Assembly: GCA_045807125.1 (NCBI GenBank)
Contig: JBJMHZ010000016.1
Location: 1 to 64,000, forward strand
From: JBJMHZ01 sp045807125
Lineage (GTDB): Bacteria; Actinomycetota; Actinomycetes; JAWWOL01
Length of the DNA stretch: 64,000 nt
Reading direction: 5' to 3'
Within the stretch, counting starts at the first letter, position 1. Every line of letters begins with the position of its first letter. Below are positions 41,733 to 50,545 of the stretch, piece after piece. Position numbers and translations under genes: made by a program. Under the pieces are notes generated by a model. The model had not been told where the DNA came from. It did no database searches and saw nothing but the letters and a program-made list of their open reading frames with translations.

Positions 41733-42965
41733 GTGCTCGGGCCCTTGAGCAGGTGGCTCCGGCCACCTGCTCAAGGTGCCGGCCTTGCGGGGAAGGCCCC
41801 AGTCGAAGGCCGACGGAGGCATCCCCTGGTAACGGAGTCCGCAACGCCCCCTGAAGCAACCGCGGCGCCGGCAGCGGTCAGCCGGGCGGCGCGAGACCCG
41901 GCGACGCGCGCCCTCGTGTTCGGCTGTGGCGCCGTGACGCTCGGTGTCATCGCCAGCAGCTACGACCCGACGTCGATCGCCCTCGAAATCGTGGCGCGCC
42001 GCTCGGCGATCAGCGAGCGGCTGGCCGAGGATCGGCAGTTCGTCGCCTGGCATGCCGGCCAGCCGGTGGTCCGGGCGATCCAGGCGGTGCACTTCCTGGA
42101 CGAGCCGGTAAGCGGCGCCACCCTCAAGGCGCGGCTCGCCGATCCGGCGACCGTCGCGCTGCTGACGGCGGTCCGCGAGGGTCAGGGCGCGGTGGCCGCC
42201 GGCTTGGCGCGCTGGCTGCGGGCGGCCAACCTCGAGCAGCGGACCGACGGCCTCCTCCTCGTACCCTGCGAGAACCGCGTCGCACCCGTGCTGCGCGTCC
42301 TCGCCGAGCAGCCGCTGCGCCGGCCACTGTGGTGGTCTCCGACGCTGGTGGACCGGCTGTGTACCGAGCGCGGCATCAACGCCGACGGGGTGTACGTGGT
42401 GACCGAGGCCTACATGGAGTGGTGCATCCAGCTGCCGGCGAACAGCGGCGGCGCCGCTTTCCAGAGCCACGACGCCGCGACCGTCATCAGCGCGCTCGGC
42501 GCTCGCCCGGTCAGCGCGGTCGAACCGCTGGCGGCGCGCAAGCTGGTGCTCTTCAACGGCACGCACGCCGGCGTGGCGGCCAAGTGTTTGCGCGAGTGGG
42601 GCGACGAGGCGGCGGACCTGCGCGAGTACGTGGCGACCCCGGCCGGCAGCGCCTTCCTGAGCGGCCTGGCCGCCGAGTTGGCCGTCGCCGTTGAGGTCGC
42701 CTACGGTCTGCCCGCCGACGAGGTGCGGCGCTACGCCCGGGACTACGTTCACCGCATCCGGCGCCAGCCCGACACGGTCGGACGGGTGCTGGGCCGGCTG
42801 GTGCAGGGCGAGTTCGCGCAGTTCGAGGCGGACATCGAAGCGAAGCTCGGAGAACCGCTGACCATCTTGGAGAACGAAGTCGGTCGGAGTCAGTTCATCC
42901 GCGAGGCTCAGGCCCACGCGACCGAACTAATCAGACGTTATCAGGCTCGTCATCGTCAAAGCTAG
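41733..42965 (+). CDS. Mannitol dehydrogenase-like protein
   Basis: 410 codons from GTG 41733, but that start would place the hairpin 41743-41776 inside the gene. A CTG at 41826, six bases after GGAGG, is a better placed though rare start. The N-terminal Rossmann-like part (LVFGCGAVTLGVIASSYD), the LLVPCENRVAPVL segment and the C-terminal KLVLFNGTHAGVAAKCLREW followed by VGRVLGRLVQGE fit the long-chain mannitol-1-phosphate/polyol dehydrogenase family. The dinucleotide loop is less canonical than usual, so activity is uncertain. It lies between the peptide-receptor genes and the surface-protein gene. Confidence 0.6.
   Translation: MLGPLSRWLRPPAQGAGLAGKAPVEGRRRHPLVTESATPPEATAAPAAVSRAARDPATRALVFGCGAVTLGVIASSYDPTSIALEIVARRSAISERLAEDRQFVAWHAGQPVVRAIQAVHFLDEPVSGATLKARLADPATVALLTAVREGQGAVAAGLARWLRAANLEQRTDGLLLVPCENRVAPVLRVLAEQPLRRPLWWSPTLVDRLCTERGINADGVYVVTEAYMEWCIQLPANSGGAAFQSHDAATVISALGARPVSAVEPLAARKLVLFNGTHAGVAAKCLREWGDEAADLREYVATPAGSAFLSGLAAELAVAVEVAYGLPADEVRRYARDYVHRIRRQPDTVGRVLGRLVQGEFAQFEADIEAKLGEPLTILENEVGRSQFIREAQAHATELIRRYQARHRQS
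41743..41776 (+). terminator. Perfect 15-bp hairpin at the 5' end of the dehydrogenase-like gene
   Basis: CCTTGAGCAGGTGGC (41743-41757) and its complement (41762-41776) enclose the loop TCCG. It lies just before or within the extreme 5' end of the next gene. No plus-strand gene precedes it, so it may be an attenuator or an mRNA-protecting structure rather than a terminator. Confidence 0.55.
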
Positions 42966-43203
42966 TCTCGCCATGAATGGCAGCGCGCCATCGCTCGCGC
43001 ACCTCGGCTGACCGTGCCGGATCATCGCCCGAGCTTTCAGCTGGCTCTCTGGGGAGATCAGGCAGAACGGAGCCTAACGCTACAAGACCGGCGTAAGCTT
43101 GCTCAGAAATCTCACCGCTTGCGGGCGGCGCCGTTTCCGCGGCGCTCTGCTCGGCGTCGCGCGCCGTTTCTTCCGAGCGGTAGTCACTCATATGGCTAGG
43201 CAT
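42931..43203 (-). CDS. Small acidic protein (90 aa)
   Basis: ATG 43203 (MPSHMSDYRSEETARD); a second ATG at 43191 is equally possible. Acidic, helical, no signal or membrane segment; it ends TSFDDDEPDNV. It overlaps the end of the dehydrogenase-like gene by 35 bases tail to tail. No family recognised. Confidence 0.45.
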   Translation of the reverse strand: MPSHMSDYRSEETARDAEQSAAETAPPASGEISEQAYAGLVALGSVLPDLPREPAESSGDDPARSAEVRERWRAAIHGETSFDDDEPDNV

Positions 43204-43474
43204 TGTAGTGATCACGGGTAGAGGCGTCAAGAAGGAGTGGTCGCTCTTGACGTCGGATATGGTCAAGCCATGGATTCTTCAGCTCGTTCCACTGTTGCCC
43301 GAGTCGACCCAACGGGCAAGCGTGGAGAAGGCAGCCAGGAACTCCAGTGCCTGATGCTCCGATAGGTCAAGCTGCCCTTCGTGGGCCAGTGGTTTCGAAT
43401 AGCCAGAAAGCAACCACGCGAGAAGGCCAACGCTCCCTCTTGCCGCGCCCTGCGTCGTCCCAGTAGGCGGAGGA

Positions 43475-43765
43475 TCAGGGCGAGAACTTGCCCGGCGACC
43501 ACAAGTGGATGCGCCCGCTCGCGGTGTGCCCGTCCTCGTAGGTGCGCGTGCAGTCCCATGCGGGCGGTAGCCAGTGCCAGGTGATCCCGGACTCTTCTCC
43601 TTGCTCAGCGCAGGTGCTCGCGGCCCGATCGGTCAGGGACGCACCGAACAGCACGGTGACGAGCAGTCCGGCGAACGCAAGGGCGACCAGGGTCGCGATC
43701 GTGATCACTAGCAGCCGGAAGGCGATCAAGCCAGGTGCCGCGGGGCTAGCTCGACGTCGGTGCAT
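43475..43765 (-). CDS. Small membrane protein downstream of surface protein B
   Basis: 96 residues from ATG 43765, 14 bases after the surface-protein stop, so probably one transcript. A basic start (MHRRRASPAAPG), one long hydrophobic helix (LLVITIATLVALAFAGLLVT) and an outside domain with Cys and Trp (ITWHWLPPAWDCTRTY). It occupies the place of the 462-881 gene in element A but is unrelated. It could be an anchor or protective partner of the surface protein. Confidence 0.6.
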   Translation of the reverse strand: MHRRRASPAAPGLIAFRLLVITIATLVALAFAGLLVTVLFGASLTDRAASTCAEQGEESGITWHWLPPAWDCTRTYEDGHTASGRIHLWSPGKFSP

Positions 43766-43779
43766 CGGTTCACCCGCCC

Positions 43780-46539
43780 TCAGACCGGACCATAGATCGG
43801 AAACGGTACCGATACAGTCCAAGCTGGCAAGATGGGCTTGGTGCGTGAGGCAAAGACGCACCAGGTCCAGCCCAGCGAGCACCAGCTGTTGACGCGGTGC
43901 CCACGCTGACCGTTGACCTTGGCGGTGTCGCTGTACCAGTTGCCGTGCCAGGTCTCGTAGTAGGTCCAGTAGTGCGTGTAGGCGTGCAGCCGCGTTGCGT
44001 CGGCGGAGCCGACGGTGTAGGTGGGATAGGTCGTGCCGTCATCGAACGCTGTGTCACCGTAAGCCAGCGGCAAGTTGGAGTCCCAACCGACGTAGCGGTC
44101 GGTCTTCACCGAGAAGAAGTGCCGCCCATCGGCGTTGTTGGTGACGAAGTCTTCTTCCCAGGTGACGTTCGGCCCGTAGCACTTCAACGTGTTGAGGGCC
44201 CGTGGGCCCCAACCAAACTCCTGGTAGACGTACGCGTCCCAGCCCTCGCTGTCGGCGTAGTTGCTCCAGGGCGTCGGATGGTAGGTCGGGAGCCAGGCGG
44301 TACCGCAGGTCGTCTGCGCGGTGAGGGTTGGCTCGGGAAAAGGGTCGGTGCTGCGCGTCACCTGACCACCGAGGGCCGCGAGCTGCGCGCTGGTATCGGT
44401 CAGATCGCCCTCGATGAGTACGCCGCTGACAGTGATCGGGAGGCTACCCGCCGCCGTCACCGCCTGACCGGCGTCACTCGGTTGGCTATTGGCCTTGAAG
44501 TCGTCAGTGTCCTGCTGCGCCGTCGCCTGATCGGTGGACGACCAGGTCGTGCCGGAGGAGGGATCGTCCGCCAAGCCGTATGAGCTGGCCGCCGCCGATA
44601 GGTTCGTGCCGGCGCCGTCATGCAGCGCCTTCGCCTGTCCGGCGAGGATCTGCTGCACCTTGGCCGCGAAGGCCGATGCCAAGCTCGACTGATCGGCCGC
44701 GCCCAGGTAGGCGCCGACTGACAGATCGGTCGTCGTGCCGAGGTCGCTGGCGGCGAAGCTGGCGACCATCTCACCCACCTGTCCACCGTTGCCCTGGACA
44801 GCGCTCACGGCACTCGTCAGGCTGACTGGGCTCGTGAACGTCACTTCGGCTTGGTCAGCCATCCGGTAGGAGACGCTCGGTGACGGCGGTCCGCTGCTGA
44901 CGGCGTTCAGCATGGCTGCCGAGAAGGCGTAGCTGGTCGACGGCGCCAGGCCGTCCAGACTGCCCGTCATGGTGCCGATCGGCACGGTGGTCGAGAGCGG
45001 GCCGACCGCCGCGTTATCGGTCGGCGTCGCGGTCACCTGCCAGCCGGTGATGGCCGCTCCCCCATCGGCCGGCGTTGCCGGCGGGGTCAACGTCACCGCC
45101 ACGCTGGCCGAGGGATGGTCGGGGTCGGCTTGCACGACGAGAGACTGCGGCGCCGTAGAGGGAGCCGTCGGTGCCCGGTAGTAGCCGTGCGCCCGGATGA
45201 CGACGTCGACCGGGTAGTCGCCGCCGTTCCAGACGTAGACCGTGCCGTCGGGATTGACGTCGGTGTAGCTGGCGACCTCGAAGTTGGACGTACGGCCAGT
45301 GGGGCTGTACCAGAGCGTCGCGGTGTGGGCGACGCTAGCGCTGCTGTAGAGCCCGAGCCAGCCATCGTGACCGGGGTTAACCGCCACCACCTGGGCGGCG
45401 AGGCCGCTGACACCGCTGCTCGGGAAGCTGCCGGTGCCGAGGACCTGGATGGTGCAGCCGGAGTGCGCCGCCAGCTTCGGCGCATCAGCCGTCATCGGGC
45501 AGCTGCTCGTACCAGTGCCGCTCGTGGTGTCAAAGACCTTGCGCTGGGCCGGCACGTAGCTCGAGCCGGGCGTCGTAGCGGTTGGCGCGCTGTAGTAGCC
45601 GCGGACCCGGATAGTGACCGTCGCCGTACCGGTGCAGCCAAGCAGCTGGAGGCTGAGCTGGCCGCTGCTCGGCAGCGCGATGAGGTCGAAGTTCTCGTCC
45701 TCCTGGCCGCTCGTGAAGCTGCCGTCGTAGTCACTGCGGCCGCTGCCGGCCGGCGTGAGCGAGAAGCCACCGCTGCACGCCGGGTCCTGCACGATGGTCT
45801 GCAAGGCCACCGCCGTCGCCGAACCGTCGTTTGGCACACCGGCGTTGCCGGCCACCTGGACGGTGTAGCTGCCGCTACCGATGGAGAGCGGCCCGCTCGT
45901 GCCGGTGCCGTTTAGGGTGAAGCCGCTCGGGCTGTTGCTGGAGCTGGCCAGCAGCGCCGGGTCGTAGCCGACGTACGTCGAGCCGGCCGTCGCGGTTGAC
46001 GAGCCGCTGTAGTAGCCGTGCAGCCGCACCACCAGCTTGGAGAGCACCGCGCCAGTCGGGATCGGTGAGAAGCCGGTGATGGCCAGGGCCGCGGTGCCGT
46101 TGGCTGCCGGCATCACGATGTCGAAGCCGTTGCGCTCGACGTTGGCCGGGAAGGTCAGCGACGTGTCGGTCGCGCCGGCGGCCACGCCGGTGGACAGCAC
46201 ACCGGCGAAGTTGGCTTGGGTGTTGTACTCCAGCACGACCGCCGAGGTGTTGGCCGGCACGCCGGTCGCCGTGCCGCCAACGGTGGTAACCGAGAACGTC
46301 AGCGTCGAGCCAGGTGCCAGGTTGGGGGAGCTGAGGCCGGTACCGTTCCGCGAGTCGAGGACTGGCGTGCCAGGTAGCGGCGTGAACTGACCGGCTGCTG
46401 GCAAGAGGGAGATGCCATCTGCTGCCGCGGCCACCGGCACGCTCCGGCCGCGCCAAGGCGAGGTCATCGCGAGAACCAAGGCAAACACCACAACGGCGGC
46501 GACCACAAGACGCCGCCACGTCGACCCGGCCCCGAGCAT
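43780..46539 (-). CDS. Secreted multidomain surface protein with FN3 domain, copy B
   Basis: 919 residues from ATG 46539. Signal sequence (STWRRLVVAAVVVFALVLAM), then three beta modules nearly identical to the first copy (TPVLDSRNGTGLSSPN; CSGGFSLTPAGSGRSDYDGS; NPGHDGWLGLYS), a fibronectin type III domain (TPADGGAAITGWQVTA) and a C-terminal 370 residues unlike the first copy, with a helical linker (LGAADQSSLASAFAAKVQQI) and a Trp/Tyr-rich end. High DNA similarity of the N-terminal half points to recent duplication or gene conversion, with the C-terminus exchanged. Location and function as for the first copy. Confidence 0.75.
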   Translation of the reverse strand: MLGAGSTWRRLVVAAVVVFALVLAMTSPWRGRSVPVAAAADGISLLPAAGQFTPLPGTPVLDSRNGTGLSSPNLAPGSTLTFSVTTVGGTATGVPANTSAVVLEYNTQANFAGVLSTGVAAGATDTSLTFPANVERNGFDIVMPAANGTAALAITGFSPIPTGAVLSKLVVRLHGYYSGSSTATAGSTYVGYDPALLASSSNSPSGFTLNGTGTSGPLSIGSGSYTVQVAGNAGVPNDGSATAVALQTIVQDPACSGGFSLTPAGSGRSDYDGSFTSGQEDENFDLIALPSSGQLSLQLLGCTGTATVTIRVRGYYSAPTATTPGSSYVPAQRKVFDTTSGTGTSSCPMTADAPKLAAHSGCTIQVLGTGSFPSSGVSGLAAQVVAVNPGHDGWLGLYSSASVAHTATLWYSPTGRTSNFEVASYTDVNPDGTVYVWNGGDYPVDVVIRAHGYYRAPTAPSTAPQSLVVQADPDHPSASVAVTLTPPATPADGGAAITGWQVTATPTDNAAVGPLSTTVPIGTMTGSLDGLAPSTSYAFSAAMLNAVSSGPPSPSVSYRMADQAEVTFTSPVSLTSAVSAVQGNGGQVGEMVASFAASDLGTTTDLSVGAYLGAADQSSLASAFAAKVQQILAGQAKALHDGAGTNLSAAASSYGLADDPSSGTTWSSTDQATAQQDTDDFKANSQPSDAGQAVTAAGSLPITVSGVLIEGDLTDTSAQLAALGGQVTRSTDPFPEPTLTAQTTCGTAWLPTYHPTPWSNYADSEGWDAYVYQEFGWGPRALNTLKCYGPNVTWEEDFVTNNADGRHFFSVKTDRYVGWDSNLPLAYGDTAFDDGTTYPTYTVGSADATRLHAYTHYWTYYETWHGNWYSDTAKVNGQRGHRVNSWCSLGWTWCVFASRTKPILPAWTVSVPFPIYGPV

Positions 46540-46610
46540 CTGCGTGTCCCCGAGTGAGGTGCGCGTTGGCTCCCCGAGTGGGCCAACGCGCGTAGGAAGA
46601 GTACTAGACA
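46540..46610 (-). promoter_or_regulatory. Conserved leader hairpin of surface protein gene B
   Basis: Same plan as 3593-3660: TGTCTAGTA at 46602-46610, then a 10-bp stem GCGCGTTGGC (46561-46570 with 46582-46591), with CTCGGGG in the loop and again before the ATG, and a third CTCGGGG at codons 2-4. Confidence 0.6.
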
Positions 46611-46800
46611 GTTACCCCCAGTGATAGACGGACACGGAGTGAATTTGGAGACTAGTGACACCACCCTGAGCGCTAGCGGAGACCGCCGGAAGCCTTGCCT
46701 GCCGCGTCAGGCTTGAACACGACCCCCGAAAGCCAGTTGAATGACGACAGTAGATCGACGGTCCGTAGAACCATCTCAACTTCTGGAGTGAAAGAAGACA

Positions 46801-47718
46801 GTGCGAAGGGTATTGGTAGTCGGAGATCTCACCATCGACCTACTTTTCGAGCTTGCGGGTTCAGCTCTCCACTCGCCCACAAGTAAGGCTGGCGACCTGA
46901 CAATCTCGTATAAGCCCATCGTTCGCGTCGGAGGATCGGCGATTCTCTTCGCCAAGGCCATATTGGCTCGAACTTCCTTGACCCCTGTGATTTTCTCTGG
47001 CGTAGGCGACGATGTCTTCGGCGCACATATAAGTGAGGCTGTTTCCCAGTTGGGATTAGATGTCGACGCAGTGGAGATCGTAAAAGGGTACCGCACTGCC
47101 TTAGCTATAACAGGATACTCCCCAGACAGAAGCAGACTGATGCTCAGGCCCGAGGGCCACGCTGGAAAGCACATTCGAGGAGGGCACTGGAAAGAATGGC
47201 TCGCCGAGGACGTGGCGAGAGACTGCGACCTGCTATTCATATCAGGTTACGTCATCGCTAGCGCATCTCCGCGCCAGCTTCGCGCGGTTAAAGGGATGGC
47301 ATCGTGGGCCCGCTCCCACGGCGTACCAGTAATGTTGGACTTGGTACCCCATGAATTCGATAAAGGCGTAGGAAGCCTAGACCTCGCAGCCAAGCTTCTC
47401 GGCGGTACTCCAGATGCCTTTGTGGCAGAACTACGTACAGCTCGTTACTTGGGCTTGGTGCCTTCAAAGATGCACGATCAGAGCGAGGAAGAGCAGTCCT
47501 TGGCGGCTGCTAGGTCCCTGAGCGCTATCGGTCGCTACGGGCTAATACAATATCAGAGTGGTCGAGGGACCTACCGACAGACCCTTGCTATTCAAGGTGA
47601 AGGCGTATACAGTCATGAGTCGACATTCGACGAGGCCGACCGAACGGGGCTCGGCGATATGCTCTGTGTCGAGGCGCTTGTTGAACACGGTTGCATTCAG
47701 AGCAGTAAGGTGCGTTAA
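46801..47718 (+). CDS. PfkB-family carbohydrate/nucleoside kinase
   Basis: 305 residues from GTG 46801. The N-terminal VLVVGDLTIDLLFE, the first family signature around VGGSAILFAKAI near residue 43, VIFSGVGDDVFGAHI near 64, and the C-terminal DRTGLGDMLCVEAL near 280 (the DTxGAGD motif in altered form, catalytic Asp kept) define a ribokinase-like fold. These kinases phosphorylate sugars or nucleosides with ATP. It converges on the nucleotide-chemistry operon: both stops lie within one TTAA. Codon use is less GC-rich than the transfer genes, so the cassette may have a different origin. Confidence 0.8.
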   Translation: MRRVLVVGDLTIDLLFELAGSALHSPTSKAGDLTISYKPIVRVGGSAILFAKAILARTSLTPVIFSGVGDDVFGAHISEAVSQLGLDVDAVEIVKGYRTALAITGYSPDRSRLMLRPEGHAGKHIRGGHWKEWLAEDVARDCDLLFISGYVIASASPRQLRAVKGMASWARSHGVPVMLDLVPHEFDKGVGSLDLAAKLLGGTPDAFVAELRTARYLGLVPSKMHDQSEEEQSLAAARSLSAIGRYGLIQYQSGRGTYRQTLAIQGEGVYSHESTFDEADRTGLGDMLCVEALVEHGCIQSSKVR

Positions 47719-49427
47719 GCCGCCAGCTGCGCGATCAGATGCCTGAGGCGCTGCAGGTCAAAGAGCGCCGCGGCTTCCTCCTCGCTCATCCTGGTCGAAC
47801 TGGCGACCCAACCCGCCAGGTCTTCAAGTCGGAGTCGCCGTCGCCGTGCAATCGTCAATAGGGTCGGCTCACAAGCATGAAGCTCCGAGAAGATCGTCGT
47901 GATGACGCTCGCGTCGATCTTCCTGCCGCGATAGATTTGGTCGTGAATTGATAGGGTCAGCGTGAAGCAAATTTCCGCTTCAAGCCAACGACTACGTCGG
48001 CTATATGCTTGTCCCAGCCAGAGCAGGTCGTAACGGGCTCGAGGGTATTCACCGGCAAGAACCCGCTGCCTGCACGCCGCCGCTAGGATGTCTTGCGCTC
48101 GCTCATACTCGTTGGCCAGGAGATAAAGCCGGCCACGCTCGGAAGTCATCCGAGTAGTTTCCGAAACGTCACCTAAAGCTTTGAAGCGAGTCTCAGCGCT
48201 GTAGATACTGCGCTCCGCATCAGGCCACTCATATGGCTGCCAGGTGTAATGTAAGGCTAGGTAAGCGTCGCTCTGAGCGAGAAGATGTTCACGCTCTTCT
48301 TCTGAAACGTACCCGGGCCTCTGCAACACGTCAGTTATCGCCGCCTCAAGGTCTTGACTTACAACTGGTATACCTTGCTCATTGGCTGCCCAGTTTATCT
48401 TGTGCAGTTCCCGAAGAAGTGCACTTTTGGCAATCCAGGCGTGTCCAGCGGCGTCCGCCATCCGTATTGCGGCATCGGTCGCTAGCCGGTACTCTCGGCT
48501 CCGATCCAGCTTGCCTAGCGCGATTGATTCAACATTTAGAATCCAGGCTGCTAGCTCGGAGTCTGCGACTGCTTGCTGTCGTATTCGTCCTAACATTCGT
48601 AGAGCGGCTCTTGCCTTACCGATTCGCGCCGCGACTGCTGCATTTGTAAGCACCACCCACGCCACTGCCCGTTGTGCCTCTGGCGAGGAAGGAAGCGGTC
48701 GATGACGGAGGTGTTGGTTTAACCGCACCAGTGCATCTTGAAGGCCGAGATACTCCCCGCTCAAGTAAGCCTGGAAAAGCTCAGAGTCGCTATCTGGGCC
48801 AAAGACATACCTGCCCGACCCAAGAAGCGCACTGAGGAGCAAATAGAAGGTTTCATCATCTAGAGCAGAGGCATGAGTGCTTGTCAAAGCTGCTAGGGTG
48901 GGAGACCATCGCCTCTGGACTTCCGGTGTTCTCTTAGAATCCTCGAAGAAGGTTGCCGCGATGCGAGGGTATTGAAGAAGCAGCGCGCTTATCTCCAGCC
49001 CGTCCCAGAGATCGACGTTAACGTTTAGCTCGCGCTTGAGAGCAAGCTTGAGTGCCTGTATCTTGTCGAAACTACCGGAGCCAATCGTTCCTGAAAAAGG
49101 TACAGATGTGATCAGAAGATAGTTGTCTATGTTGCCGGCCAGCAGAATATGGACAGCCCGAAGTTCCCGCGGTAAATCTCGCAGAACCCGCGACCTATCA
49201 GCCGCCAGGGATGTCCGGTAGTGCTTGAACTGGAACACCCACTCCCCTGCCCACGGGTATCGTTCCGTCGTGCAAGGACCGGACAGGACTGCGTCACGTT
49301 TACCGTCTTGACCACGAAGCGCGACCATGCGTACTGACGGTGATATCTCCCTCTTAAGTAATGTCACCGCCAGCCAGGTGAATTGCTCAGGAGTGAGCTC
49401 TTCAAGACGATGCAAGTCCACCCGCAT
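47715..49427 (-). CDS. Possible PD-(D/E)XK nuclease with TPR-like C-terminus
   Basis: 570 residues; ATG 49427, 13 bases after the NUDIX gene. The first 150 residues (LTPEQFTWLAVTLLKRE, RGQDGKRDAVLSG, EWVFQFKHYRTSL, then LLITSVPFSG) follow the pattern of Mrr-like restriction domains: D in GKRD and the Q-x-K of FQFK as catalytic residues. The rest is helical repeats (LGRIRQQAVADSELAAWIL, AESEDIL-like pairs such as YERAQDILAAAC) like those of sensor proteins. A sensor-nuclease in a defence cassette is inferred; the family is not certain. Confidence 0.55.
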   Translation of the reverse strand: MRVDLHRLEELTPEQFTWLAVTLLKREISPSVRMVALRGQDGKRDAVLSGPCTTERYPWAGEWVFQFKHYRTSLAADRSRVLRDLPRELRAVHILLAGNIDNYLLITSVPFSGTIGSGSFDKIQALKLALKRELNVNVDLWDGLEISALLLQYPRIAATFFEDSKRTPEVQRRWSPTLAALTSTHASALDDETFYLLLSALLGSGRYVFGPDSDSELFQAYLSGEYLGLQDALVRLNQHLRHRPLPSSPEAQRAVAWVVLTNAAVAARIGKARAALRMLGRIRQQAVADSELAAWILNVESIALGKLDRSREYRLATDAAIRMADAAGHAWIAKSALLRELHKINWAANEQGIPVVSQDLEAAITDVLQRPGYVSEEEREHLLAQSDAYLALHYTWQPYEWPDAERSIYSAETRFKALGDVSETTRMTSERGRLYLLANEYERAQDILAAACRQRVLAGEYPRARYDLLWLGQAYSRRSRWLEAEICFTLTLSIHDQIYRGRKIDASVITTIFSELHACEPTLLTIARRRRLRLEDLAGWVASSTRMSEEEAAALFDLQRLRHLIAQLAA

Positions 49428-49440
49428 TAGGACTGAGTAA

Positions 49441-49845
49441 CTACAGCAGACTCAAACGGGCCAGTAGACTGAGCGTAGGCTTGTTCTGTGGGAACTTCGT
49501 TAGATCGCTTTCCCGAACCCATATTACTTCCTTGGCGTCCGAAGCTGGCACGGCATCGCCAGACAGATACTCGCCCACGAAGCGCAGGAAAATGAGCAAT
49601 GTGTCTGTTCCCTTGTAGAGAACCACATCCCAATCAAAGTCCACTGCCTCGACATTGGTGACCTCAACACCGACCTCCTCCCGTACTTCACGGACCGCCG
49701 CCTCCAGCGGAGTTTCATCCGGCTCAAGTCCACCTCCGGGAATATGCAGCGAGTCGGGATATGCTCCGCCGGGCTTATTCTGCCGGATGAAGAGATATTC
49801 TCCGTCTCTTCTAACTAACATTGAAGCGATGAGTCGCGAGTTCAC
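49441..49845 (-). CDS. NUDIX hydrolase
   Basis: 134 residues from GTG 49845, one base after the kinase stop, with GGAGGG six bases upstream. The NUDIX box is complete: GGGLEPDETPLEAAV then REVREEVGVE. The enzyme should cleave a nucleoside diphosphate linked to another group and needs magnesium. Third gene of the radical SAM operon, so its substrate may be the modified nucleotide made by the partner enzymes, or a by-product. Confidence 0.88.
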   Translation of the reverse strand: MNSRLIASMLVRRDGEYLFIRQNKPGGAYPDSLHIPGGGLEPDETPLEAAVREVREEVGVEVTNVEAVDFDWDVVLYKGTDTLLIFLRFVGEYLSGDAVPASDAKEVIWVRESDLTKFPQNKPTLSLLARLSLL

Positions 49846-49846
49846 G

Positions 49847-50542
49847 CTAGTCCCTCCTACAATTCAGCCTGCTTGCCACGAATGCCTTTATTGTTTCATA
49901 TTCAGTCTCGTTCGTGAAGATTCCTAGCCGAGACTCGAGCGCCTTATCGCGGCGTAGTTGAGCTATTCGTGCCGAGTACAGCTCACCCCATGCTCGCAAC
50001 CACCTCTCTTTGTGAGCCTCGGATACGAACTCCCGTGGGCGTTTTCCAGAAGCTTCGTCTGCCGTAAGCCGTTGCAGTGATGTACTCGCCGGAACCTCAA
50101 GCGCCACTATGGCATCTGGAAGGGGCATCCTTTGGGCGAGCACACGCCAAAGAGCTTGGTATACGTCGTACTCTGCGGCATCAACCAAACCGAACGCTAG
50201 TAAGTGCTCTATGAATATGGGATCGTCCAGGTGCGAACGCTCCATCACCACACTTATCCCCGCTTGCAGCCAGCGCTTCACGATCAGCACCCGCTGGAGC
50301 ATGAAGTTGAGTTGTAGCTCAAATGCGAAGGAGTGAGGCTCGAAGAACAGTCGGTCGAGGAAGGGATGGTGCGTCGTGCGCTCGTCTATTCCGATCACGG
50401 AACGATCCTGGAAGAGGTCAGACGCCAGGCGTGCGACGACTGTACTTTTGCCCGCCCCAGTATTTCCAACCACGACGACATACGCAGGGCACGAGTCTGC
50501 GTCGGAACCTATCGGCGGCTCCCATACCGTGAAGTCACGCAT
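49847..50542 (-). CDS. Deoxynucleoside kinase-like protein
   Basis: 231 residues; ATG 50542, three bases after the radical SAM stop. P-loop GNTGAGKST near residues 27-35, then ERTTHHPFLDRLF, FELQLNFMLQR, the MERSHLDD motif of the dNK family near 101 and PDAIVALEVP. These enzymes add a phosphate to deoxyadenosine, deoxyguanosine or other nucleosides. The acceptor here cannot be told and could be a nucleoside altered by the radical SAM enzyme. Confidence 0.8.
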   Translation of the reverse strand: MRDFTVWEPPIGSDADSCPAYVVVVGNTGAGKSTVVARLASDLFQDRSVIGIDERTTHHPFLDRLFFEPHSFAFELQLNFMLQRVLIVKRWLQAGISVVMERSHLDDPIFIEHLLAFGLVDAAEYDVYQALWRVLAQRMPLPDAIVALEVPASTSLQRLTADEASGKRPREFVSEAHKERWLRAWGELYSARIAQLRRDKALESRLGIFTNETEYETIKAFVASRLNCRRD

Positions 50543-50545
50543 CTT

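Noticed and set aside
41652..42917. Minus-strand frame opposite the dehydrogenase-like gene
   Set aside because: The plus strand encodes recognisable family motifs; the antisense product is Arg/Gly-rich and without motifs.
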